Shown here: piece after piece, positions 1-7,073 of the stretch
How positions within the stretch are numbered: the first letter of the stretch is position 1
Layout: the number at the start of each line of letters is the position of its first letter
DNA from: an uncultured Clostridia bacterium
GTDB lineage: Bacteria > Bacillota > Clostridia > Oscillospirales > Acutalibacteraceae
Reading direction: 5' to 3'
Assembly: GCA_944380675.1 (NCBI GenBank)
Contig: CALWIH010000004.1
Location: 1 to 59,890 of the forward strand
Length of the DNA stretch: 59,890 bases
Translations under genes and position numbers: made by a program
The notes under the pieces: generated by a model
Databases searched by the model: none
Told to the model about the DNA's origin: nothing
What the model saw: only the letters and a program-made list of their open reading frames with translations

Positions 1-65
1 TATGAAGTTGTGAAAGCGCCGATTTATCAAGGGTTTTGCCAGGGCACCCAACATTCTACGAAGTA
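1..65. other. Sequence replacing the tRNA-Leu 3' half
   Basis: No gene is recognised. On the minus strand the first bases form a small perfect hairpin, TCTAC-TTC-GTAGA, immediately after the tRNA anticodon loop. The rest shows no tRNA T-arm consensus (GGTTCGA). It may be the end of an inserted element or a deletion junction; only 65 bases are visible. Confidence 0.3.
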
Positions 66-106
66 GATTTTGAGTCCGTCACGTCTGCCAATTCCATCAC
101 ACCGGC
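66..106 (-). pseudogene. 5' half of a tRNA-Leu (CAA anticodon), truncated
   Basis: Read on the minus strand from 106, the sequence begins GCCGGTG and continues through a leucine-tRNA-like D arm (AATTGGCAGAC) to an anticodon loop CTCAAAA, with anticodon CAA. The 5' anticodon-stem strand is ACGGA, so a TCCGT partner is expected, but after TC the sequence becomes TACTTCGTAGA and no T arm or 3' acceptor strand follows in positions 1-65. A tRNA-type promoter lies directly upstream. The gene therefore looks cut in the anticodon stem, as happens when an integrative element recombines there. An intron, or a 3' half beyond the window edge, cannot be excluded. Confidence 0.65.
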
Positions 107-120
107 GCGATAACAGGACT

Positions 121-149
121 ATTATATCCGATTGGCGCAAAAATTGCAA
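121..149 (-). promoter_or_regulatory. Promoter of the truncated tRNA-Leu
   Basis: On the minus strand TTGCAA (149-144), a 17-base spacer and a perfect TATAAT (126-121) lie 15 bases before the tRNA 5' end. The spacing and consensus match a strong housekeeping sigma-factor promoter, so the broken tRNA is probably still transcribed. Confidence 0.75.
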
Positions 150-171
150 GGATTTTCTGCGAAAACGGGCG

Positions 172-579
172 TCAGGCCGTTTCGGCGCGGTCGGGGGAGG
201 AGGCGCGCTGGAGGCGCTGCTCGGCGGGGACGACACAGTTTTCGTAGTTCTGGATCTTGTAGTTGAGGCGGTCGAGCGACTCCTGCATCATGCGCATCCG
301 CTCAATGAGCTGCTCGCGCTGCTCGATGAGAATCGCCTTGCGGGCGGGAATCGTCGCGTCCCCCTGCTGGAACAGGGCGACGTACTCGATGAGCGCCTCG
401 ATCTGCACGCCGGCCTGACGGAAGCACTTCATCATCGCGACCCAGCCGCACGATTCCTCCGTGTAGTCGCGCACGCCGCTTTTGCTGCGCGGGACGGGCG
501 GAATCAGGCCGATTCGCTCATAGTAGCGCAGCGTGTCGGGGGAAATCTCATATTTCTTGCTGACCTCGGCGATTGTCAT
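172..579 (-). CDS. MerR-family transcriptional regulator
   Basis: A protein of 135 aa. The N-terminus MTIAEVSKKYEISPDTLRYYERIGL is a classical MerR winged helix-turn-helix (residues 1 to about 70). It is followed by a long dimerisation helix (about 75-120, rich in Q, E, R and M) and a short polar tail. The ATG at 579 is chosen because GGAGG lies about 10 bases upstream and the MerR domain starts there; the frame is open further upstream without homology. The pattern resembles the AdhR/NmlR stress-response subgroup, but effector residues are not clear; Cys residues at about 44, 52 and 116 could sense thiol stress. No target gene is adjacent, since its neighbours are the tRNA fragment and the glgP terminator. 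Confidence 0.88.
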   Translation of the reverse strand: MTIAEVSKKYEISPDTLRYYERIGLIPPVPRSKSGVRDYTEESCGWVAMMKCFRQAGVQIEALIEYVALFQQGDATIPARKAILIEQREQLIERMRMMQESLDRLNYKIQNYENCVVPAEQRLQRASSPDRAETA

Positions 580-613
580 ACCGGCGAAGCCTCCTTTTTC
601 GTTTGTCCCCCTC

Positions 614-641
614 AGTATACTCCCTTTTCGCGCAAAAGCAA
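614..641 (-). promoter_or_regulatory. Promoter of the MerR gene
   Basis: Minus strand: TTGCTT (641-636), a 16-base spacer, TATACT (619-614). The start site would fall about 30 bases before the ATG at 579. Confidence 0.5.
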
Positions 642-651
642 AGCCATTTTC

Positions 652-689
652 GGAAAAGAAAAGGGCCGGAGCGTTCGGCTCCGGCCCTT
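652..689 (-). terminator. Terminator after glgP
   Basis: A 12-bp stem (AAGGGCCGGAGC paired across a 5-base loop, 661-689) is followed on the minus strand by a T-rich run at 660-652. It lies just after the glgP stop at 696 and separates the glycogen operon from the MerR promoter. Confidence 0.8.
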
Positions 690-695
690 CGGCGC

Positions 696-3038
696 TTATT
701 CGGCGGAAATGTGCCAGATTTCGTCCGCGTACTGGGCGATCGTCCGGTCGCTCGAAAACTGGCCCGCGTTCGCGGCGTTCAGGAGGCATTTGCGGGCGAA
801 GGCGTCCTTGTCGGCGTAGTCGCGGTTCGCGCGCAGGCGCGCCTCGCAGTACGGCAGGAAGTCGAGCAGCAGGAAATAGTGGTCGGGCTGATGCCAGCTC
901 GCCCCCTTGAGCAGAGCGTTGTACAGCTCGCGGAACATCCCGCTGCCGCCGTCGTCGAATGTGCCGTCGACGAGCGTATCGACCACGCGCTTGATGCGCG
1001 GCTCGCTCTCGTACAGTTTGCGCGGATCGTATGTCTTCTTCGCCGCGTTGATCTCCTCGACCGTCGCGCCGAAGATGTAGTTGTTCTCCCTGCCCGCGCG
1101 GTCGACGATCTCGATGTTGGCTCCGTCGAGCGTGCCGAGCGTCACCGCGCCGTTGAGCATGAACTTCATGTTGGACGTGCCGCTCGCCTCCGTGCCGGCC
1201 GTGGAGATCTGCTCCGAAACATCGGCCGCCGGGATGAGCTTCTCCGCGTAGGACACGTTGTAGTCCTGCACGAACAGCACCTGCATCTTCCGGTTGACGG
1301 CGTTGTCCCCGTTGACGAGTTTTGCCACCTCATTGATGAACTTGATGACGCCCTTCGCGCGGTAATAGCCGGGCGCGGCCTTCGCGCCGAACAGGAAGAC
1401 GGTCGGCTGGAAGTCCCTGATGCTGCCCTCCTTGAGGCCGAAGTAGATGTCGAGAATCGAGAACGCGTTGAGCAGCTGGCGCTTGTACTCGTGCAGGCGC
1501 TTGATCTGCACGTCAAAGAGAAAATCGGTATGCAGGCCGAAGCCCTCGTGCTTCCAGACATACGCCGCGAGCTGGTTTTTCTTCTCCTGCTTGATGGCGC
1601 GGAACTGGCGCAGCGAATTGACGTCGTTCGCGTACTTCTCAAGCCCCTTGAGCTGCGTGAGATCCGTCAGCCAGCCCTTGCCCACGCGGTCGGACGCGAA
1701 GGCGGCGAGCTCCGGATTGCACAGGCCGAGCCAGCGGCGCTGGGTGACGCCGTTCGTCTTGTTGTTGAAGCGCTCGGGGTAGAGGCGGTACCACTCCGGC
1801 AGCGCGTCGTGCTTGATGATCTCCGTGTGGATCTGCGCCACGCCGTTCGTCGAGTGGGAGGCGTAGATCGCGAGGCGGGCCATGTGGATGCGCCCGTCGC
1901 TGATGATGTGGTAGATCTTCTGCTCGTCCCCGCGGATGCCCTTCGCGTCAAGCTCGCGGCGCAGGCGATTCTGCAGCATGACGACGTACGGGTACACCTC
2001 CGGGATCACCGAGAGGAACAGGCGGACGTCCCATTTTTCCAGCGCCTCGGCCATGATGGTGTGGTTCGTGTACGCAAAGGTCTTCTGCGCGGCGGCAAAC
2101 GCCTCGTCGAACGAAAGCCCATACGTCCCGCAGAGGATGCGCAGCAGCTCCGGAATCGCGACGACGGGATGCGTGTCGTTGAGCTGGACGGCGTACTCGT
2201 CGGCAAAGCGCGAGAAATCCTCGCCGTGCCGCGCCGTATAGCGGTGCACGAGCGTCTGCATCGTGGCGCTCGAAAAGAAATACTGCTGCTTGAGGCGCAG
2301 CCGCTTGCCCTCGTCCGTGTCGTCGTTCGGATAGAGGACGGCGGTGATCATCTCCGCGCGGTTTTTCTCCTGCACGGCCTCGTCATACTTCTGGTCGTTG
2401 AAGGCGTAGAAATCAAAGCCGCGCACCGCCTCCGCCTGCCACAGGCGCAGCGTGTTGACGCACTTCCCGCCGTATCCGATGACCGGCATATCGTACGGGA
2501 CGGCCAGCACCTCCTGATCGGCGAAGACGATCTTCACGGCCTCCTTCTCGCGCCGGACGCTCCACGGGTCGCCGAAGCGCGTCCAGTCGTCCGGGCGCTC
2601 GCACTGGAAGCCGTTGTCGAAATACTGCTGGAACAGGCCGTACCGGTAGCGCAGGCCGAAGCCGTCGAGGGGGAGGGAGTGCGTCGCGGCGGAATCGAGG
2701 AAGCACGCCGCGAGACGGCCGAGGCCGCCGTTGCCGAGGGCGTCGTCCTCAATCTGCTCAAAGACAGAGGGATCGATCCCGTTCTCTCTGAGATAGCTTC
2801 CGCACTCGTCCAGCAGGCCGAGGTTGAACAGGTTGCTGCCGATCAGCCGCCCCATGAGGAACTCGGCGGAGAGGTAGCACGCCCGCTTCTGGCCCTCCTT
2901 TTCCTTCCAGACGGGGGCGAGCTCGCGCATCGCGGCATGGGAAACGGCATTGTACAGCTCCTTCGCGGTGGCATCCTTCGGGGAGGAGACGCCCTCCTCC
3001 TGCAGGTAACGGGCAATATCATCCGTAAAACGGCTCAT
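696..3038 (-). CDS. glgP: Glycogen/maltodextrin phosphorylase
   Basis: A protein of 780 aa, near the usual 750-850 for this family. It removes glucose as glucose-1-phosphate from the non-reducing ends of alpha-1,4-glucans, using pyridoxal phosphate, in the cytoplasm. The PLP-binding signature EASGTSNMKFMLNGAVTLGT is intact, with the lysine near residue 625. Other family blocks (GNGGLGRLAACFLDS near 90-105, KTFAYTNHTIMAEALE near 330, NKTNGVTQRRWL near 430) are also present. The ATG at 3038 follows AGGAGG at normal spacing. It is the last gene of the LacI-malQ-glgP operon, 15 bases after malQ. MalQ rearranges short chains into substrates long enough for this enzyme. Confidence 0.97.
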   Translation of the reverse strand: MSRFTDDIARYLQEEGVSSPKDATAKELYNAVSHAAMRELAPVWKEKEGQKRACYLSAEFLMGRLIGSNLFNLGLLDECGSYLRENGIDPSVFEQIEDDALGNGGLGRLAACFLDSAATHSLPLDGFGLRYRYGLFQQYFDNGFQCERPDDWTRFGDPWSVRREKEAVKIVFADQEVLAVPYDMPVIGYGGKCVNTLRLWQAEAVRGFDFYAFNDQKYDEAVQEKNRAEMITAVLYPNDDTDEGKRLRLKQQYFFSSATMQTLVHRYTARHGEDFSRFADEYAVQLNDTHPVVAIPELLRILCGTYGLSFDEAFAAAQKTFAYTNHTIMAEALEKWDVRLFLSVIPEVYPYVVMLQNRLRRELDAKGIRGDEQKIYHIISDGRIHMARLAIYASHSTNGVAQIHTEIIKHDALPEWYRLYPERFNNKTNGVTQRRWLGLCNPELAAFASDRVGKGWLTDLTQLKGLEKYANDVNSLRQFRAIKQEKKNQLAAYVWKHEGFGLHTDFLFDVQIKRLHEYKRQLLNAFSILDIYFGLKEGSIRDFQPTVFLFGAKAAPGYYRAKGVIKFINEVAKLVNGDNAVNRKMQVLFVQDYNVSYAEKLIPAADVSEQISTAGTEASGTSNMKFMLNGAVTLGTLDGANIEIVDRAGRENNYIFGATVEEINAAKKTYDPRKLYESEPRIKRVVDTLVDGTFDDGGSGMFRELYNALLKGASWHQPDHYFLLLDFLPYCEARLRANRDYADKDAFARKCLLNAANAGQFSSDRTIAQYADEIWHISAE

Positions 3039-3053
3039 GAGTGGTTCCTCCTG

Positions 3054-4583
3054 TCAATCCTTTTTTGTCCGGCTGTCTGCTTCGCGGGCCGCGCGTCCGT
3101 AGAGGGACGCCAGCTCCTTCATCCTTGCCGCAAGCTCCGCGGTGCAAAGGCCGGGGGAGACGCGCCAGCGCCAGTTCCGGCCGAGTGTGGACGGCGTGTT
3201 CACGCGCGCCTCGCTGCCGAGGCACAGAAAGTCCTGCAGCGGCGCGATGGCCAGCGACGCGACGCTCATGTACGCGGCGCGCACAAAATCCCAGCTTTCC
3301 CCGGCGGAGCGGCGGATATGCAGATACCGTCTGGCAAAGCGTACGTCGGCCTTCGGCGCCGTATGCGTCCAGCCGATCATCGTGTCGTTGTCGTGCGTGC
3401 CGGTGTAGACGACGCAGTTCGCGTTGTAGTTGTGCGGCAGATAGTCGCTCTCCTCGCGGGAATCGAAGGCGAACTGCAGCACCTTCATGCCGGGCGCGCC
3501 GACCTTTTTGCGCAGGCGGTGGACGTCGGGCGTGAGGTAGCCGAGATCCTCGAGAATCCATTTCGTGTCCCCGAGCGCCGACTGCACGGCCTCAAAGAAC
3601 GCGAGCCCCGGCCCCTTGCGCCATTCACCGTGCTCCGCCGTCTTGTCCGCGGCGGGGATAGCGTAGTAGCCGACGAGACCGCGGAAGTGGTCGATGCGCA
3701 CGACGTCGTACAGCCTCGCCGTCGCGGCCATGCGGCGCTTCCACCAGGCGAAGCCTGTTTTCTCCTGGTAGTCCCAGCGGTAGAGCGGGTTGCCCCAGAG
3801 CTGTCCCGTGGCGGCGAAGGCGTCCGGCGGGCAGCCCGCCACGTCGATCGGGCGGCAGTCCTCGTCGAGGTAAAAGACCTCCGGCTCCGCCCAGGCGTCG
3901 GCGCTGTCCATCGCGGCGTAGATCGGAATGTCGCCGATGAGCAGGATCCCCTGCTCCTTTGCGTACGCGCGCAGGCGTTCCCACTGCTCGAAGAACTTGA
4001 ACTGGCAGAACTTCCAGAACGCGATGTCCTCCGCAAGCGGCTCGAGCGCTTCGGCGAGGGCGTCCGGCTCCCGGCGGCGCAGCGCCTGCGGCCACTCGAG
4101 CCACGACTTGCCGCCGAAATGCATCTTGAGCGCCATGTACCGCGCGTAATTCTCGAGCCAGTCCGCGTTGCCCCCGCAGAACGCCTCATACGCCGCCGTC
4201 CCCGCGTGCTTGCTGCGAGAAAAGGCCAGCTTCAGAATGGGGAAGCGCTTCTCATAGAGACCGGCGTAGTCGATGTCGTTCTCGTCCTCGCCCCATTCGA
4301 CGGCGGCAAGCTCCTCCTCCTCGAGCAGCCCCTCCTCCCGGAGGAAGTCGAGGTCGATGAAATACGGGTTCCCGGCGAAGGCGGAGAAGCTCTGGTACGG
4401 GCTGTCGCCGTAGCTCGTCGGGCCGAGAGGGAGCACCTGCCAGTAGGCGTGCCCCGCCTCCCTGAGGAAATCGATGAACTCGTACGCCGCCCTGCCGAGC
4501 GTGCCGATGCCGTACGGGGAGGGGAGGCTGAACACAGGCATCAGGACGCCGGCGCTGCGGGGAAACTGCTTTTGCTTTTTCAT
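3054..4583 (-). CDS. malQ: 4-alpha-glucanotransferase (amylomaltase)
   Basis: A protein of 509 aa of GH77. It transfers alpha-1,4-glucan segments between maltodextrins, releasing glucose and making chains that GlgP can use. The catalytic blocks are visible: VRIDHFRGLVGYYAIPA (nucleophile Asp near 296), ILEDLG (Glu acid/base near 343) and YTGTHDNDT (Asp near 398). The ATG at 4583 is preferred over an upstream in-frame GTG at 4592, because AAGGAG lies 8 bases before the ATG and would overlap the GTG. It begins 5 bases after the regulator's stop, so the two are probably translationally linked. Confidence 0.95.
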   Translation of the reverse strand: MKKQKQFPRSAGVLMPVFSLPSPYGIGTLGRAAYEFIDFLREAGHAYWQVLPLGPTSYGDSPYQSFSAFAGNPYFIDLDFLREEGLLEEEELAAVEWGEDENDIDYAGLYEKRFPILKLAFSRSKHAGTAAYEAFCGGNADWLENYARYMALKMHFGGKSWLEWPQALRRREPDALAEALEPLAEDIAFWKFCQFKFFEQWERLRAYAKEQGILLIGDIPIYAAMDSADAWAEPEVFYLDEDCRPIDVAGCPPDAFAATGQLWGNPLYRWDYQEKTGFAWWKRRMAATARLYDVVRIDHFRGLVGYYAIPAADKTAEHGEWRKGPGLAFFEAVQSALGDTKWILEDLGYLTPDVHRLRKKVGAPGMKVLQFAFDSREESDYLPHNYNANCVVYTGTHDNDTMIGWTHTAPKADVRFARRYLHIRRSAGESWDFVRAAYMSVASLAIAPLQDFLCLGSEARVNTPSTLGRNWRWRVSPGLCTAELAARMKELASLYGRAAREADSRTKKD

Positions 4584-4588
4584 CCGTG

Positions 4589-5608
4589 TCACTCCTTGTA
4601 TGCTGTAAGCGGCAATACGCTTTCGCCGCGGATCAGAGAGAAGGGGATGGTCTCGTGCGACGCCCCGCAGGAGCCCTCCATCATGCCGATCAGCAGCGCG
4701 ACGCCGCGCTCCGCGAGACGGTCCGTGTCCTGCCGGACGGTCGTGAGCCGCGGCACGCAGAACCGCGAGAGCTCAATCCCGTCGAAGCCGGTGACGGAGA
4801 CGTCCTCCGGCGCGCGCAGGCCGCGGTCGAACACGGCGCGGATCGCGCCGATTGCCATGAGGTCGCTCATGCACAGGACGGCGGTCAGGGCGGGGAAACC
4901 GTCGAGCAGGCGTCCCATCGCGTCGTGGGCGCTCTCGAGCGAGAAGCGCGCCGTCTCATACCGGCAGAGCTCCTCGAACGCGAGGCCGCGGCGGGAGAAG
5001 GCTTCGCGGCAGCCGGCGAGGCGCTCACGGCTCGCGTCGGACTGCGCGGGACTTCCGCCGATGACGGCGATGTGCCGGTGCCCGTTTTCGAGAAGATGCT
5101 CCGCCGCGGCCTCGGCCGCCGCCGCGTCGTCGGCGCAGACGCTCGAGAGATTCGGGAAGGGGAGCCCCTTCGCCGAGGTCGTCAGAAGGACGGAGGGGCT
5201 TTCAATCGCGGAGAACCGCTTGAGAAACGCCTCGCGGTTCGAGCCGAGGAAAAACAGGCCGCGCGGGTGCGCCTCGCGGCAGAACTGCAGCGCCGCCTGG
5301 ATCTCGTCGCCCTCCTCGTCGAGGTAGACGACGGCCGCCGCGTGCGAGGCGCGCTCGATCAGCGTCTGCAGCCGCTCTATGAGGTCGGCAAAGAGCGCGT
5401 TGCTCGTGCCCTTGACGATGATTCCCACAGTCTTCGACTCCTGCTGCTTGAGCCGCTGGGCGTTGTTGTTCGGGGAAAACTGGCGGAGTCGGATCAGCTC
5501 CTGCACGCGCTCCCGCGTGGCGGGGCTGACGTCCGGGTGCCCGCTCAGGACGCGCGAAACCGTGCTCACCGAGCAGCCCGCCTCCCGGGCAATGTCCTTG
5601 ATGGTGAT
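4589..5608 (-). CDS. LacI-family transcriptional regulator, probable ATC start
   Basis: The frame gives 339 aa with the canonical LacI layout: HTH ITIKDIAREAGCSVSTVSRVL at residues 1-21, hinge near 45-60 (NNNAQRLKQQESKTVGI), then a periplasmic-binding-protein-like sensor domain. No ATG, GTG or TTG occurs in frame before the HTH. The only place giving a complete domain is ATC at 5608, preceded by GGGAGGG at 6-base spacing. A GTG at 5569 would remove the first HTH helix. Upstream sits a consensus promoter and, right after the start site, a palindromic operator, so autoregulation of this malQ-glgP operon is likely. The effector is probably a maltodextrin-related sugar, inferred from context. Confidence 0.85.
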   Translation of the reverse strand: MTIKDIAREAGCSVSTVSRVLSGHPDVSPATRERVQELIRLRQFSPNNNAQRLKQQESKTVGIIVKGTSNALFADLIERLQTLIERASHAAAVVYLDEEGDEIQAALQFCREAHPRGLFFLGSNREAFLKRFSAIESPSVLLTTSAKGLPFPNLSSVCADDAAAAEAAAEHLLENGHRHIAVIGGSPAQSDASRERLAGCREAFSRRGLAFEELCRYETARFSLESAHDAMGRLLDGFPALTAVLCMSDLMAIGAIRAVFDRGLRAPEDVSVTGFDGIELSRFCVPRLTTVRQDTDRLAERGVALLIGMMEGSCGASHETIPFSLIRGESVLPLTAYKE

Positions 5609-5633
5609 GGGAAGCCCTCCCTTCGGGAAAGTC

Positions 5634-5657
5634 GGAAACGGTTCCGGTAACGTTTCC
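5634..5657. promoter_or_regulatory. LacI-type operator, two abutting half-palindromes
   Basis: Two 12-mers lie head to tail: GGAAACGGTTCC and GGTAACGTTTCC. Each differs by one base from the perfect palindrome GGAAACGTTTCC with the central CG typical of LacI-family operators, and the whole 24 bases are themselves nearly symmetric. The site covers about +8 to +31 of the regulator transcript, where a bound repressor would block elongation. Confidence 0.65.
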
Positions 5658-5668
5658 AGAACACAATC

Positions 5669-5697
5669 AGAATACCATAGCCCATGGAAAAAATCAA
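5669..5697 (-). promoter_or_regulatory. Promoter of the LacI-malQ-glgP operon
   Basis: Minus strand: TTGATT (5697-5692), a 17-base spacer, TATTCT (5674-5669). Transcription would begin near 5663, just ahead of the operator. Confidence 0.65.
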
Positions 5698-5708
5698 CAG
5701 TTTACAAG

Positions 5709-5739
5709 AAAAAAGAGGAAAGCTTTTTCAGCTTTCCTC
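5709..5739 (-). terminator. Terminator overlapping the end of the phosphatase-pyrophosphatase gene
   Basis: Minus strand: a 10-bp stem GAGGAAAGCT / AGCTTTCCTC (5739-5715) with a 5-base loop is followed by TTTTTTC. The upstream stem arm encodes the last residues and stop of the preceding gene (stop at 5730-5728), so coding and termination signals share bases. Confidence 0.8.
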
Positions 5740-6609
5740 CACGGGATATTTTTTCGCGTTCTTTTTCATTTTGTCGAGAATACAGGACGAGAGGTCGACG
5801 CCGTACCGGTTCGCGAGGCCGATGCTGTAGATGAGCACGTCGGCGAGCTCCTCGAGGAAGTGCTCGCGCTCCGTTTCCCGCGCCAGCGCGTCGGCCTCCT
5901 TTGGCGTGCACCACTGGAAGATCTCGAGCAGCTCGGCAGCCTCGATGGAGATGCTCATCGCCATGTTCATCGCGTTCATGCCCGTCCAGCCGCGATCGGC
6001 GTTGAACTGCGAAACGGCGTCGCGCAGCGTCTGCACCGCGGTGTGCGGGTCGAAGGGCTCGTCCTCCGGGAGCTCGGGAAGCTCGTACTCCATGAGCTGG
6101 GCGTTGCCCATGCTGAAATGGAAGTAGTCCTCGTTTGCCATATCGTGAAAATACGAGTGCAGGACGCGCATCACGCTGCCGTGGCAGACGAGCAGGACGT
6201 TCTTCCCGCGATACCGGCGGCGCAGCTCGTCGACAAGCGGATAGACGCGCGCGGCGACCTGCATCATCGACTCGCCCCCGCCGGGATAGCGCACCGCGAA
6301 CTGCCGCTTCACGCTGAGAAATTCCGGGGAGAGCCTGTCCTTTCCCTCGCACGAGCCGTAGTTCTGCTCTATCAGGCGGTTTTCAATCCGGACGGGCACG
6401 CCGCACCGCTCGGAGACGCACCGCGCCGTGTCAAGCGCCCGCTGCAGCGGGGAGGCGTAGACGGCGGCGAGGGGGATGCCCGCCATCCGATCGGCGAGCT
6501 CCCTCGCCTGCTCCCGGCCGCGGGCGGTCAGGGGGAGATCCGTTCTCCCGCAGATGATATTTTCGGCGTTCCACGCCGTCTCGCCGTGGCGGGCGACATA
6601 CAGCTTCAT
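5728..6609 (-). CDS. Histidine phosphatase fused to dCTPase/MazG-like NTP pyrophosphohydrolase
   Basis: A two-domain protein of 293 aa. Residues 1-185 are a phosphoglycerate-mutase-type histidine phosphatase: RHGET at 7-11 carries the phospho-accepting His8, and LLVCHGS near 142 carries the second histidine. Residues 190-293 match the all-alpha MazG-like/dCTP pyrophosphatase fold: helices with EAAELLEIFQW and EELADVLIYSIGLANRYG supply the acidic metal ligands, ending in KMKKNAKKYPVE. Together they could cut an NTP to NMP and then remove its phosphate, a house-cleaning route; that is inference. ATG 6609 is chosen because the phosphatase domain starts there. The start overlaps the upstream gene by 4 bases, so they are translationally coupled. 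Confidence 0.92.
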   Translation of the reverse strand: MKLYVARHGETAWNAENIICGRTDLPLTARGREQARELADRMAGIPLAAVYASPLQRALDTARCVSERCGVPVRIENRLIEQNYGSCEGKDRLSPEFLSVKRQFAVRYPGGGESMMQVAARVYPLVDELRRRYRGKNVLLVCHGSVMRVLHSYFHDMANEDYFHFSMGNAQLMEYELPELPEDEPFDPHTAVQTLRDAVSQFNADRGWTGMNAMNMAMSISIEAAELLEIFQWCTPKEADALARETEREHFLEELADVLIYSIGLANRYGVDLSSCILDKMKKNAKKYPVEES

Positions 6610-7073
6610 GGGGAAGACTTCCTTTCCGATCGGTGGTTTCCGGCCAGCCGCCGGAACAGTCCCTGCGGCAGCTCGAAGACGAGCAGAATGCTCAGCACAA
6701 TGGCGACGGCGACCTTCAGCGTCAGAAAGCCGCGCTCTCCCGCCTGCTCGAGCTCGTTCGTCACAATATAATACGCCGTCCAGTACACGCCCGCCCCGGG
6801 GACGAGCGGAAAAATGCCCGAGACGAGAAACACCGTCACGGGACAGCGCTGCCGCACGGCGCACAGCCGCGACAGGAACACGACGGCCACGTTCGCGAAG
6901 AACGTCGCCACCGGCGCCCCGCACGACGGCAGCAGCAGCTCATAGCAGACCCATCCGCAGCCGCCGATGAGGCCGCAGAGGACGTAATACTTTTTCGGCA
7001 CCTGAAACAGGAGCGCGAAGGCGACGGTGCCGACGCACGCCGCCAGAAATTCCCAGGCGATTCGATCCGTCAC
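6606..7073 (-). CDS. ThrE-like transporter, C-terminal half (YjjB type)
   Basis: An integral membrane protein of 155 aa with about five hydrophobic helices (for example ACVGTVAFALLF and VATFFANVAVVFL) and the family's conserved FPLVPGAGVYWTAYY segment. It corresponds to the C-terminal domain of threonine/serine exporters, here a separate gene, as is usual in Firmicutes. The partner half is the adjacent upstream gene, and the two overlap by 4 bases (GTG start at 7073), which fits equal synthesis of a complex. The substrate is probably a small amino or carboxylic acid, known for the family but not shown here. Confidence 0.85.
   Translation of the reverse strand: MTDRIAWEFLAACVGTVAFALLFQVPKKYYVLCGLIGGCGWVCYELLLPSCGAPVATFFANVAVVFLSRLCAVRQRCPVTVFLVSGIFPLVPGAGVYWTAYYIVTNELEQAGERGFLTLKVAVAIVLSILLVFELPQGLFRRLAGNHRSERKSSP

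Noticed and set aside
66-106. A group I intron interrupting tRNA-Leu
   Set aside because: Such introns sit inside the anticodon loop, but here homology continues past the loop into the stem, and no intron core is visible. It is kept only as an alternative because so little sequence lies to the left.
573-5327. A 1584-codon open frame on the plus strand
   Set aside because: It lies antisense to glgP, malQ and the LacI gene, which have clear family motifs. The frame is open only because of the high third-position GC content, and its translation is low-complexity R/A/L/V/E without any domain.
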